This document shows, in pieces, positions 21,728 through 33,500 of a stretch of DNA of 64,000 bases. The stretch is taken from NCBI GenBank assembly GCA_964036045.1, contig OZ038380.1, positions 170,065,245 to 170,129,244 on the forward strand. Reading direction: 5' to 3'. The stretch's first letter is position 1; every line of letters starts with the position of its first letter. A model generated the notes under the pieces. The model searched no databases, was not told where the DNA came from, and saw only the letters and a list, made by a program, of their open reading frames with translations. Made by a program: the position numbers and the translations under genes. This stretch comes from Eutreptiella sp. 'Long Island Sound 2002' (taxonomy: Eukaryota; Euglenozoa; Euglenophyceae; Eutreptiales; Eutreptiaceae).

Positions 21728-24193
21728 CTGGAGGGCGTGCGCGGGGAGGATCGAGGGGCGGGCGGAAGGGGAGGGTGCGGATGAGGGGCGGGGGGGGTGA
21801 GGAAGGGGGAGGGGTGCGGGTGCGGGTGTGGCGTGATGCGGCGTGGGACCGGTCCGGCGCTGGGAAATTGACCTTTGTGGTGTGGGATAGTACGGGTTTT
21901 GTCTTCTTCTGCCAACGGTATTTTTTTAGATTCGATCTCTGCAGCAGTCTTTGGGTGAAAACCGTTTATGATTGGTTTGAAAACTTTTCAGTGAAAATCA
22001 AGAAACCTTCGTTTATGGAGCATAGTCTTTCAAGATGCTACTTTTTTTTAATGGAAACTCCAGGTTAGGGTTTTTGATGACTTTGATTTAATTGAATTAA
22101 CTTTTGAATTGATACTTTTCAAAACATTGGAACACGAGCAGATGCTTCTCCTGAACAGACAGGCGCTCCCCCTATTGTTTGGAGCACGGCTCATGGCATA
22201 GCCCCGGCTCTGTCGGTGGCATTGGCAGGGTCGTGGAGAGTGCCTCGATCGCACCGCGCGCTTCAGTAGACGCGTCCTTTATCAATGTACCACACCCTCA
22301 TCACACGCACGGACGCGGTGGCCTACAATGCCCCCTGCAGCCCACACAAAGAACCCACACACCATTCGCCCTGGGCTGCAACAAACATGGTTCTCCCCGA
22401 ACACAGGAATGAGCCACGCAGTGCCGGATTACCGCTTTTTTTTGCAACATTCCTTGTTACCATGGGTCTATGCCGGTCCTACCTAAACGCACCGCGCGCC
22501 CGATGCGTGAGGCACTCACGGAGGAGCACGTTCAAATTTTGCGGGTTTGGCTGCGGGGCGGCGCAGTGAATCTGCCCCGAGGTTGGGCTGGATGGCGTAC
22601 TTCGGCCGCTGAAACGCACACCAAACAAAGACCCACGCCACAACAGCCGACCGACTGTGCCGGGCCAGCCACCGACGGCGGTTGACCGGTCAGTCGGCGG
22701 TTGTTTCTGGGCAGCGAACATGCCGGCGCGCTTCCCTCGCCTGCGCCGCGCTACAAGCGGAGGGTCACCGCAAGTGACTCCACGTGGCAAAGGGTAGTTC
22801 CAAGTCGCACACGGCGGTGGTGGGTGAGTAGGTCCATCGATCAGGTAGGCCCATCGTGCCCCGGCGTTGGGACCGACCACTGGCAATGTGGGGCGGGTGA
22901 CCCTTGGGTGGACTGAAAAAGGTCTGCGCGCCGGCCGGGGGGGGGGGGGGGTTGTGGGAGCCCCTTTTGCAACCCCCGTGTGTGACATTCCGTCGGGTTG
23001 TTGCTCCTTTACGGGGCCCTGGACAGTCACCCGTTCTTCCCTTCGCATGTTGCGTCGGGTCGCTGCGTTCTGTCGGCCGCTGCGGCCGGTGCTCCTGCTG
23101 GTGTCGTTTCCGCGTTCGCGGAGCCCAGTCGTTGGTGTGCCGGGGGTTGTGCTGGATGTTGCCGGGGTCCCCACCCCCTTCAGGTCTCACGTGACGGGGA
23201 CCCCCGATGGGCCGCCGGGGGCGGTTGGGGGGTAGTCCTGAGGTACCCCAACATGCATGGCTCAAAATGCACGGGGGGGGGGGGGGGGGCGTAGCATCGG
23301 GCCATACGCCGACTCCTTCCCACTCTCGGACCACTATCAGGGGTTGGGGGGGGGGGGGGTCGGCGTAAAGGGTCCGGTCCCGGCGGCCCCCCCGTGTCAA
23401 AATGATCCCCGGCGATGCGCTGATCATTTTGCGGTAAGTATCGTGGGGGGGATTGTTGTTGAACAATATTTCCAGGCCGCTTTGCGGCGCAGGTGGTGAG
23501 CCATCATGAGAGTTTGTGGACTAGCCTCTTTGGACTGGCCTGTCACGAGAGCCCCTTTCCCCCCCCTCCTTCATTCAGGGGGCTCGAACGACCCCCCGCC
23601 CCCCCACCCACCCACCGCGCGCGCGCACCCCTTTTCCGGGTTGGAACGCAACCGTCGGACATGCTCCGCGCTTCCCCCTCCGGGACTAGACGGATTCGAA
23701 CCCACGACGTCCTCCCGGGTCCCATTGACCACTCAGCTACTGGAGCCCCTGGGATGGTCGAGGGTCAGCCAAAGGCAGTTGCCATGTCACAGACATGTGG
23801 CAGAAAGACGGCGGTTGGGGGTAACTGACAGGCGGTTGGCCGTCAACCGCCGGCGGTTGGTCGGTCACCGCCAGCGATCGGCCGGTGACGGCGGACAGCC
23901 CTGCTGCGCCTTCCAGGAGACAAACGGATAAAACACCGCCTACTCCCTCGAATCAGACTGGGCGCATGGGGCGGGCGACTCCTCGGTTCTGGACGCCAAC
24001 TACCGCCCCAACTAACTTGGGGGGGGCTGGGGGGGGTTCTGGGAGGGGCGATGGGGGGAGGGGGGGGGCTTCTGCCAGGCCGGGGGGGGGGGGTCCGGGA
24101 GGGTTGGGGGGGAGGGTCGAGGTGAGGCAATTTGAGGGGTACATGCCCCCAAGGCCAAGTGTTGGTCCATCAGCGGGCGGTTCCGGAGCAGAC
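21728..24193. other. Intron 18: dispersed element, AT-rich patch, tRNA-like sequence
   Basis: AT-rich unique DNA at 21900-22150, dispersed element copy 2 (22979-23165), G runs at 22938-23360, a tRNA-like sequence (about 23682-23750, minus) and 21-bp core copies (23808-23890). No exon. Confidence 0.5.
23682..23750 (-). repeat. tRNA-derived (SINE-like) sequence
   Basis: On the minus strand TAGCTGAGTGG matches a polymerase III A box and GGTTCGAATCC matches a B box at the right distance. The flanking bases do not form acceptor or T stems, so this is not a functional tRNA gene; a tRNA-derived element or relic fits better. Confidence 0.5.
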
Positions 24194-24370
24194 CTCTGCA
24201 GCAACAAAGAACTCGGAGTTCGGGGCGACGGCGATGAGCACGTCCCCGTCCTCGTCCCACAGCGGCTCCGAGCTCAGGTGTAGCGTGGTCAACTGCAGCG
24301 CGGTCTCGGCGGGGAGGGCGGCCAGCAGCGCGTCGAGGTCGCTGTGCATCTTGAACACGAACGACCGGCT
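24194..24370 (-). CDS. Receptor exon 18: propeller-like segment
   Basis: 59 codons, phase 0 at both ends (CCACGCCCCAG|AGC and GCAGAG|GTCTGC). The peptide SRSFVFKMHSDLDALLAALP, then LQLTTLHLSSEPLWDEDGD and VLIAVAPNSEFFVAAE, follows exon 17 and precedes exon 19 in frame. WDEDGDVLIAVAP looks like one blade turn and strand of a propeller. Confidence 0.75.
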
Positions 24371-25678
24371 CTGGGGCGTGGCATGAGGACGGCAGGGCCC
24401 AGGCACTGTCTGGCACGGGCACGGCAGGGCCAGGGCACAGCTCCCCCCCCGAAGGAACGCTGGGCTATTGCACGTGTGCACAGGCGGCAGTCAGCACAAA
24501 AGCGCAGAAAGAAATTTGGCTCGTCAGTGGCCTATAAGACCATAGGTACCCTTCTGTCACAAAGATGAGACGGGAAGATGCCTGCGGACAGTCCACTGAG
24601 CAGGCAAAAGGCAGCGGTTGTGCAGCGGTACGTCACAGACCATCGCTATGCAACAGCCGCTGGATCCATCTGTCGATTAACTACTGAGTTCGCTCCCCCC
24701 CCCCCCCCCGTTGTATAAGCTACGCCAATGTACACAATTATTACGGTCCCTACGCCTACTGTAGCTTGGACAAGGGCGTGGCTTGCGCGCAACACATACA
24801 ACTGCCGACACGCACCTGCGCAGGCCGCATGTGCTGACATTGGCACTTCAGGACCCATGGGATGCATCATCCTCAAAAAAAAAAAAACCCCTGGTGCACC
24901 AGCAGAGGGCCACATGTGCTGAACTTGGCAAATGTGACGGCAAACCCATGTCTTATGTCTCCGCACTACATTTCGTACGAAATTAAATTACGTACACAAT
25001 TATTACGGTCCCTACGCCTGCTGTAGCTTGGACAAGGGCGTGGCTTATACAAAGGGGGGGGGGGGTATGTGCGGCATGGGGAGGGGATGGGTAGGGGATG
25101 GTTGGGCATTGGCCGGCACCAGATGTACGGGGGTTTTCCTGGTGGGCCGTGGATGGAAACAAACACATCCTTGAGCCCTCCCTCCGCCCGGTACACCGCG
25201 GCACGCGTCTGGATTCACAGTGCTCATCTGCATCGGAATTCGCAGTGAAGTTGTTGGGCGCACGCCGCGAAAATTTCGCCGGGGGAAATTTTGGCTACTT
25301 TTCTGAACGGCGAAGTTTTCGCCGCGAGATTCTCCCCCCCCCCCCCCCGAAACTTCCCCCCCTCCTGTACGCTCCCAACGGCAACCGCGGCCGCAACGCT
25401 TTTTTAAACGCCGTCTCATCCGCTTTCCCAACCAAAAGCCAACTGGCTTTACAGGCGTTTGCCGCACTACTCTGTGGCGTGCACTTGAAGGAGGAAAGGT
25501 CCCCCCCCCCTCCCCCCAGGCCCCAGCAGCGGCTGTCAGTTACTCTCCAACCGCATCCTTCCAACACCAACGGTAACCGCCGTCTCCTGCTGCCCAACCG
25601 CTTCCCCAACCGTCGCCAACCGGTTGTCCGGGTGTTTGCCGCTCTCCCCCGTCCCCTGGCCGGTGCAGGGCGTCGCAC
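24371..25678. other. Intron 17: dispersed repeats
   Basis: A roughly 130-bp family copy (24465-24555), the composite repeat with terminal direct copies of ACGGTCCCTACGCC (24742-25050), C runs at 24698-24712 and 25335-25352, and a degenerate 21-bp core near 25545-25625. No exon. Confidence 0.5.
24742..25050 (+). repeat. Composite repeat, 260-bp spacing
   Basis: Direct copies of TACGGTCCCTACGCCTRCTG (about 24745 and 25005) flank a middle that includes an A-run. Same layout and orientation as 19691-20000 and 44030-44332; single ends lie near 38210. Confidence 0.75.
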
Positions 25679-26176
25679 CTCCGTGCGGCACACAACGATT
25701 TGGCCCGTCATGCGGTACCGGGTCCCGCACGTGATGCCCTCGGTCAGCACCGCGTTGTGGGCCGTGCTGATGATGCTCCAGGTGTTCGCCCCCGTGTACA
25801 GGAACAGGATCCCCTCCCGGTCCGAGAACTGCGCGACCGTGCGCGCCAGGCTCTCGCCCGCGGGGGTCCCGTCGGTGCTGGCGGCCTCGTCGGAGAACTC
25901 CGTCCAGTCGTAGAGGGTGTCGTTGCGCATCTCGGCCCCGGCCTCGACGTCGAACAGGAGCGCGCGGCAGCCGTGCAGCGGCCCGGCCTCCCACTGCGTG
26001 AGGGCGACGAGGTACCGCTGCCGCGCGCTCCACGTCATGGCGAGCACGCGGCCCGAGAGGTATTGCTGGCAGGCCCGCGGGGTGTAGACCACCGGGTAGA
26101 TCTCCACGGAGGCGATGGCCGCCGCAGGCGCGACCGTCAGATTCAGGTACCCGTCGGGCCACAGGACGGCCTCGTA
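25679..26176 (-). CDS. Receptor exon 17: end of tail-like module and propeller-like segment
   Basis: 166 codons, phase 0 at both ends (GACTGTTGCAG|TAC and ACGGAG|GTGCGA). The start, EAVLWPDGYLNLTVAP and ASVEIYPVVYTP, completes the phage-tail-like module begun in exon 16. The rest has propeller-type strands: RVLAMTWSARQRYLVALTQW, CRALLFDVEAGAE, REGILFLYTGANTWSII and RMTGQIVVC. Two N-glycosylation sites (NLT, NDT) and scattered Cys fit an extracellular location. Confidence 0.8.
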
Positions 26177-27834
26177 CTGCAACAGTCCGGGACGTGAAGG
26201 GGGTTGCAGGAGGGCGGCGCGGGAACGGCGTAAGGCTGTGGCGTAGGGCGCGCGCGCGACCGCTTTGCGTGCGGTGTGGGAATCTGCTTAGGAGTGTGTC
26301 ACAACCCACCTGCCCATTTAGCCCCCGACTTCTGGCAACGAATGCACGGCGCCTGCCCCCCCCCCCCCCTTCAAGCGCAGGCCCGCCTCTCGCTCATCCC
26401 GGAAGGACAATCCAACCTTCATGTTCATGGCCAGTGCCTTGCTATCGTGAGGAAACAATGTCCTTCGTGGATTCTCTTTGTGAGCCAGCACTTGAACCCT
26501 CCATCCGCACTCTCGGATCACCGCAAATCAGTAGCATGGCTTATCAGTAGCGGCCCACATAGTGCTGCATATTGCTACAAGTTGGGCCCGAATTGGGTCA
26601 AGGCAGAATGCCTGTGTCCACCGGATTTGCAAACCCCGTTTCGGGCGGACCCCTACAAATCATAGCTGCCCCACACTCCACTTGCAAATCCCATTTCCGG
26701 ATGATCCCCGCAATCGATGTGGGGCGCCGCGGCCGCTGTGGTACCCCCCACGGAATTGCGTCGCCGCCCACGTGAAACCCGACAAAACCCTCCACCTCCT
26801 GCCCCCCTACTGGGCTGTATGGCACCGAATGTACAGTACCCCACCCGCCCCAACAGCAGCTGTCACTTACGCCCCAACCGCATCCTTTCGTGGCCGCAAC
26901 GGTTTTGTAACCGCTGTCACCCGCCCCCCAACCGGTTCCCCAACACCGAGTGGGTGTCCAGGCGTTGGCAGCCCTGCCCTGTGGCCCCCCTCCGCTTCCA
27001 GCGCAGGACCGGCAGGAGGGTGTCCCAGGCACCCCCCGCCCGGACATGGTGCCGAGGACAGTCAAGGGAACGGCGATCCGAAATGCCTGCAAAGTCTGTT
27101 TTGCACACCCTTTTTGGCAGCCAAAGGGTGGGCGCATGGGAGACAGGGGGGTTGCCCCCAAAGCATTGGAGGAAAAGAGGGGGGGAGGGGCCCGGACCCC
27201 AGAAACTTGTGCACCAAAAATGGCCCCAATGAATCCTTCCTGGTGGAAATCGCATGTTTTACTACCACAAAATCCGCGGGGGGGGGGGTCATTTTCGAAT
27301 CCCCCGTTTCGTTCGGAGCATTTTGAATATGCGCAAGCCCCGGGGGGTAAACTCTCCTTCTCCCCATCACTGCAAATGGAAAACAGGAGGACATTGATCT
27401 TGCTCGATCAATTGCCACAAACAGCGCAAAGTTTCTTGGGCCTTCGTCCCAGCACCTCCGGCAATCTTCCATGCGGTGCCGCCACGTCCACCTTCCGCCG
27501 TTACCCGCTGTAGGGGCTCCCTTCCTTCGTACCCCCTTTCCACGCCCCTTTCTCTCCGCTCTCCCATCTGCGCCCCACTCTCACTCCCTCCCTTCCCTTT
27601 GTACCCCGGATGATGCACCCTCCTTTCCCCTCCCCTTCCTCTTCGGCTCCCCCTCCGCTCCCCGCTCTCACTCCTTCCCTTCCCTTTGCCTTTGCCTTTA
27701 CCTTCAAAAGGGGGAGGGCGGGCGCTAGTGCCACCAAGGCTCCTCCTCAAATGATTGACACAGGGCCCAGATTATCCACTAAATCCCCGCCCCCCATCCG
27801 CACCCGGGGGCCGCGCAAGAGGGCAACGCCAGAC
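26177..27834. other. Intron 16: no exon seen
   Basis: Mostly unique DNA, with a short fragment of the CACCAAAAATGGCCC dispersed family near 27210, and a C/T-rich tract (27520-27720) that is pyrimidine-rich on the plus strand. Open frames over the tract are low complexity. Confidence 0.4.
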
Positions 27835-28080
27835 CTGATCCTTCTCCGCGGTGATCGCCATCACCTTCACCGGCGCGGTCGGCGCATACGCCTCAGGGAT
27901 CGAGGCGAGGGCCTCCCCCACCTTCGTGAAGCCGGAGCTGGCCCCCGACGCCTGAATGTTCCCCGTGACAGCGACCTGATTGGCAGTGACCTCGAACGCC
28001 AGACGATTGGTCTCGTGGTCGTAGGTATCGAGGTCCAGGTAGTACCCGTAGCCGTTGTGGTACTGCAGAAACCCTTTTTG
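27835..28080 (-). CDS. Receptor exon 16: phage-tail-like beta module, first half
   Basis: 82 codons, phase 0 at both ends (GTGCCTCCAG|CAA and GATCAG|GTCTGG). The peptide runs GYGYYLDLDTYDHET, FEVTANQVAVTGNIQASG, then GFTKVGEALASIPEAYAPTA and VKVMAITAEKDQ. The GW/FTKVG...lP.gy.P...v.v.a pattern, followed by a short strand and G.l.l in exon 17, is typical of receptor-binding or tail-fibre tips of phages and of related bacterial modules. The assignment is by motif only. It sits in the predicted ectodomain. Confidence 0.75.
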
Positions 28081-28799
28081 CTGGAGGCACGGGGGGCGTG
28101 GTAGGGCAATGCTCGGGCTGGTGCGTGGCGATTGGAGGCGGCTCCCCCACCCCCCCTTTTCGGCGAAGGAATCCCAACATTTCGGCGGAGCATTTCGGCA
28201 GACCGAGTTTTCAGCAAAACGGCTTCCCAGTGACCTGGTCCCAGGCCCCCAACACACCTTCCCTTTGGCTGCTGTGCTGTTACAATCATGTGGAAGCACA
28301 AAATCTCCGTCCATTTCCCCCCCAAAATGTTTTGTCCCTCAGTCCCGATACGGTCTTTGAGCCCTACTGTGTCAGTTGCAGTGGGTACTCCAGTGGCATA
28401 TGCACTGGGTCGCTGAATGAATGGCCACAGGCTCCATTCCCGGAGCCTACGGACCGGAATTTTCTGCCACTTTTTACCACCGGTCTCTCAGTGGTCTGAC
28501 GTGCGAATTGTTTTGCCATGCACAACCAAAGCCTGAGGCACGTAGCCCGACCGACCTGGTCGGTCGGTGGGCCCCGTCGCAGGCTGCCCCGCGCTGGACT
28601 CGGAGCCACGCAAACCACCACTGACCCAGTCCAAGACCGGCGCAGTGAAGTTTCCACACACATTGACCCAGTGGCCGGCACTGAGCATGTCTGCACACGT
28701 TGCTTCACGCGGATGGACGGCAAACAAGGGTGAGGCAGTCCGAGACATGGGGGGGGGGGGGGCGGGGGGGAAGTAGTAGAAGGGGGGGAAGGGGGGGGG

Positions 28800-28970
28800 G
28801 GATGGGTCCCAAAAGTTTGTGTACCAAAAATGGCCCGACCAGATTTTCCCTTTTGTAAATGGCGTCTCTAGTCACTTTGGTCTGAAGGTGGGGGGTCCAG
28901 GGGGGGGGGAGTACCCCCGCTCCTCCTACGGTGTATGGCCATTCTAATTCTGCCGTGGGGGGCGGGGGGG
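28800..28970 (+). repeat. Dispersed element with GGTCACTTTGGTCT and central G-run
   Basis: Order of landmarks: CCAAAAGTTTGTGTACCAAA, ATGGCCCGAYCAGATTTTCC, then GTCACTTTGGTCT, a G-run, CCTCCTACGGTGTA and GGCCATTCTAAT. Other copies in the same orientation: 3545-3650, 36955-37115, 39030-39310, 47585-47765 and 53120-53240. Confidence 0.8.
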
Positions 28971-29439
28971 GCGTTTTGGGCCCTGGGCAACCGGCCCTGG
29001 CCCACTCACCCACATCAGCAACAATGGCCTCAGAAAAAACTGAAACCCATTGCAGCGGCCGGCAGCGAGAGGACAATGTCAGGTGCACACCCTAAAATGG
29101 TGTTTGTTGCCACAGAGCAATGCGCTGATTGGAAGACTGTGGCTGCCGCACAGGCCCGGGCCTGCCGCAGTCACAAGGCCCCGGCACAAGCAGCGCAGTG
29201 CTGGCGACGGGGCACAGGGCCCATGGCGCAGGGAGGGGTACAGACCAGGGCATAGGAAAGGACAAGGGCCGCAGGCACGGCCGCAGCCGCGGGTCTTGGG
29301 ATGGCGGTAGGACCCGCAGGCACTGCGTCCGGCAGGCTACATCACCCCCGCCGTCTCGGGGGTCCCCAACGAGGGGACAACACCGGTCAGCATTGGCCTC
29401 TAGAGGAACGCCGTCAAGGGCGGTCCTTATGGGCGGCCC

Positions 29440-29606
29440 CAGAGGCGGTTAGGCAGGCGGTTGGAGGAGGTTGCCAAAGCGGTTGGGGGCGGTTACTGTC
29501 GGTTACGAATGCCATTGAAGCTGCCATTTACCGTCAAGGGGACAGTGGCTATGCACAGGCCCTGGAGGGGGAGGAGGGGTCCCCCCCCCCTTCTAATGCA
29601 TCCCTG
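29440..29606 (+). mobile_element. MITE copy lacking its left end
   Basis: Interior (AGGAGGTTGCCAAAGCGG, GAATGCCATTGAAGCTG) and right terminus (CTTCTAATGCATCCCTG) match the MITE at 41505-41716; the left inverted repeat is absent. Confidence 0.6.
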
Positions 29607-30251
29607 CCCTCAGGCCCCTCGAGGCCCTTATGGGCGGCCCTTAACAAAAAAAAAGTCCTTAAGGCACCCCCCCCGCCGTCAGAAGTGGCTCCATAACCCC
29701 TGCCGTCTTGGGGGCCCGAATGTGGGCAAAGTGCGCGAAGTGGGGCCTCCCAACGAAGGGGAGGCAATTACACGAGGCTGCTAGGCCCGTGCCGTCTCGG
29801 CGTCCCCAGAGCGGTAACAATTCAACGTGGCCACATACCCCTCTAAAGACAGAGAAAAGTTGGCGGCGTTCAGTTTTGTTTTTTGCCACAGGTCGCGTGC
29901 ACTGTTGGGGGGGGGGGGGGGGGATGCAGGTCGCGTAACAAAAAACGTAAACCGCATACTGCTTCTTTTTGGGGGGAGCGTAGGTCGCGCATCCACAGCA
30001 CTTTCAGTGTTTTTTCCACACGCTACTTATGCCAAAAAAAAAGTGCACGAGACGCACAGCAAAAAAAAATACGCGACTTACGCCTGACACAGGGTGCGGG
30101 CACGCCATGTAACTATGATGCGGAGACGCACAGCCATCGTTGCCAAAGCCGGCATCAGCACCAAGACAAGCCGCGCATGCTGTGCGCGGGTGGCAGAGGC
30201 ACGGGCCGAGGCCCCGATCGATCGCCATCACCAGCGGGCACCGCCACACAC

Positions 30252-30584
30252 CTCGTTCTGCACGGGCCCGCAGCTCTCGGACAGCGCGAAGTGCATTGTG
30301 GAGGACCGGGCGACGCTCGCGCGCCGGGCGGCCGCCGTGAGGCAGCACCCTTCCGACGCGGTCCCGCTGCCCGGCAGCGCCGAGGCCGTGAAGCCGAGGG
30401 CCGTCGGCACCCACGACTGGTCGGCGCCCGTGTGCACGAGGCACGTGTGGCTGGCGACCGCGCAGACGTTCATGTAGCGCCAGCCCAGGCACTCGACGGA
30501 GGCGGTGCAGACCGAGCGGCACTGGGCCATGGTCAGGGCGTTGCTTGCCAGGGTCACGGAAGTGGAGGGGGGTATGTCGCAGGC
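30252..30584 (-). CDS. Receptor exon 15: PAN/Apple-like module
   Basis: 111 codons, phase 0 at both ends (TCCCTCTCAG|GCC and AACGAG|GTGTGT). TMAQCRSVCTASVECLGWRY followed by NVCAVASHTCLVHTG gives the PAN pattern (Cys-xxx-Cys, six residues, Cys-x-Gly-aromatic, then paired Cys). The tail SEGCCLTAAARR to ALSESCGPVQNE adds Cys residues. PAN modules mediate extracellular adhesion. It faces the longest intron of the window (intron 14, 5.8 kb). Confidence 0.8.
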
Positions 30585-33500
30585 CTGAGAGGGAGGTGTG
30601 CGGCCCGTGGAAAGGGGCGCCAGGCCGCCGCCAGCAGGTGGGAGGACGGGCACTGTGGGAGTGGCCGGAAACCGGGCCTATGACTGCGATACCCCCCACG
30701 CCAGATACGTACGTATACGCGCGTACACGTGTATACGTATATGCGTAGACGTATAGTCCGTGGACAGTACATAGTTTGTAGACACTTTACATCGTTTGCA
30801 GACACTGTGCACATACACGTTTACCTGGGTATAGTCTGTAGACACTGTGCACATACACGTTTACCTGGGTATAGTCTGTAGACACTGTGCACATACACGT
30901 TTACCTGGGTATAGTCTGTAGACACTGTGCACATACACGTTTACCTGGGTATAGTCTGTAGACACTGTGCACATACACGTTTACCTGGGTATAGTCTGTA
31001 GACACTGTGCACATACACGTTTACCTGGGTATAGTCTGTAGACACTGTGCACATACACGTTTACCTGGGTATGATCTGTAGACACTGTGCACATACACGT
31101 TTACCTGGGTATAGTCTGTAGACACTGTGCACATACACGTTTACCTGGGTATAGTCTGTAGACACTGTGCACATACACGTTTACCTGGGTATAGTCTGTA
31201 GACACTGTGCACATACACGTTTACCTGGGTATGATCTGTAGACACTGTGCACATACACGTTTACCTGGGTATAGTCTGTAGACACTGTGCACATACACGT
31301 TTACCTGGGTATGATCTGTAGACACTGTGCACATACACGTTTACCTGGGTATAGTCTGTAGACACTGTGCACATACACGTTTACCTGGGTATAGTCTGTA
31401 GACACTGTGCACATACACGTTTACCTGGGTATAGTCTGTAGACACTGTGCACATACACGTTTACCTGGGTATAGTCTGTAGACACTGTGCACATACACGT
31501 TTACCTGGGTATGATCTGTAGACACTGTGCACATACACGTTTACCTGGGGATGATCTGTAGACACTGTGCACATACACGTTTACCTGGGTATGATCTGTA
31601 GACACTGTGCACATACACGTTTACCTGGGTATAGTCTGTAGACACTGTGCACATACACGTTTACCTGGGTATAGTCTGTAGACACTGTGCACATACACGT
31701 TTACCTGGGTATGATCTGTAGACACTGTGCACATACACGTTTACCTGGGTATAGTCTGTAGACACTGTGCACATACACGTTTACCTGGGTATAGTCTGTA
31801 GACACTGTGCACATACACGTTTACCTGGGTATAGTCTGTAGACACTGTGCACATACACGTTTACCTGGGTATGATCTGTAGACACTGTGCACATACACGT
31901 TTACCTGGGTATAGTCTGTAGACACTGTGCACATACACGTTTACCTGGGTATAGTCTGTAGACACTGTGCACATACACGTTTACCTGGGTATGATCTGTA
32001 GACACTGTGCACATACACGTTTACCTGGGTATAGTCTGTAGACACTGTGCACATACACATTTACCTGGGTATAGTCTGTAGACACTGTGCACATACACGT
32101 TTACCTGGGTATAGTCTGTAGACACTGTGCACATACACGTTTACCTGGGTATAGTGTGTAGACACTGTGCACATACACGTTTACCTGGGTACAGTCTGTA
32201 GACACTGTGCACATACACGTTTACCTGGGTATAGTCTGTAGACACTGTGCACATACACGTTTACCTGGGTATAGTGTGTAGACACTGTGCACATACACGT
32301 TTACCTGGGTACAGTCTGTAGACACTGTGCACATACACGTTTACCTGGGTATAGTGTGTAGACACCGTGCACATACACGTTTACCTGGGTATAGTCTGTA
32401 GACACTGTGCACATACACGTTTACCTGGGTATAGTCTGTAGACACTGTGCACATACACGTTTACCTGGGTATGATCTGTAGACACTGTGCACATACACGT
32501 TTACCTGGGTATAGTCTGTAGACACTGTGCACATACACCCTTACCTGGGTATGATCTGTAGACACTGTGCACATACACGTTTACCTAGGTACAGTCAGTA
32601 GACACTGTGCACATACACGTTTACCTGGGTATAGTCTGTAGACACTGTGCACATACACGTTTACCTGGGTATAGTCTGTAGACACTGTGCACATACACGT
32701 TTACCTGGGTATAGTCTGTAGACACTGTGCACATACACGTTTACCTGGGTATAGTGTGTAGACACCGTGCACATACACGTTTACCTGGGTATAGTCTGTA
32801 GACACTGTGCACATACACGTTTACCTGGGTACAGTTTGTAGACACTGTGCACATACACGTTTACCTGGGTACAGTCTGTAGACACTGTGCACATACACGT
32901 TTACCTGGGTATGATCTGTAGACACTGTGCACATACACGTTTACCTGGGTATAGTCTGTAGACACTGTGCACATACACGTTTACCTGGGTACAGTCTGTA
33001 GACACTGTGCACATACACGTTTACCTGGGTATAGTGTATAGACACTGTGCACATACACGTTTACCTGGGTATAGTCTGTAGACACTGTGCACATACACGT
33101 TTACCTGGGTATAGTCTGTAGACACTGTGCACATACACGTTTACCTGGGTATGATCTGTAGACACTGTGCACATACACGTTTACCTGGGTATAGTCTGTA
33201 GACACTGTGCACATACACCCTTACCTGGGTATGATCTGTAGACACTGTGCACATACACATTTACCTAGGTACAGTCAGTAGACACTGTGCACATACACGT
33301 TTACCTGGGTATAGTCTGTAGACACTGTGCACATACACGTTTACCTGGGTATAGTCTGTAGACACTGTGCACATACACGTTTACCTGGGTATAGTCTGTA
33401 GACACTGTGCACATACACGTTTACCTGGGTATAGTGTGTAGACACCGTGCACATACACGTTTACCTGGGTATAGTCTGTAGACACTGTGCACATACACGT

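Larger units (their letters stand above)
28081..30251. other. Intron 15: dispersed elements
   Basis: G runs at 28748-28800, a copy of the GATGGTCACTTTGG-type family (28800-28970), a partial MITE (29440-29606) and poly-A or poly-G stretches at 29645-30070. No exon. Confidence 0.5.

Noticed and set aside
23682-23750. Functional tRNA gene
   Set aside because: A and B boxes fit but acceptor, D and T stems cannot be paired; kept only as a tRNA-like repeat.
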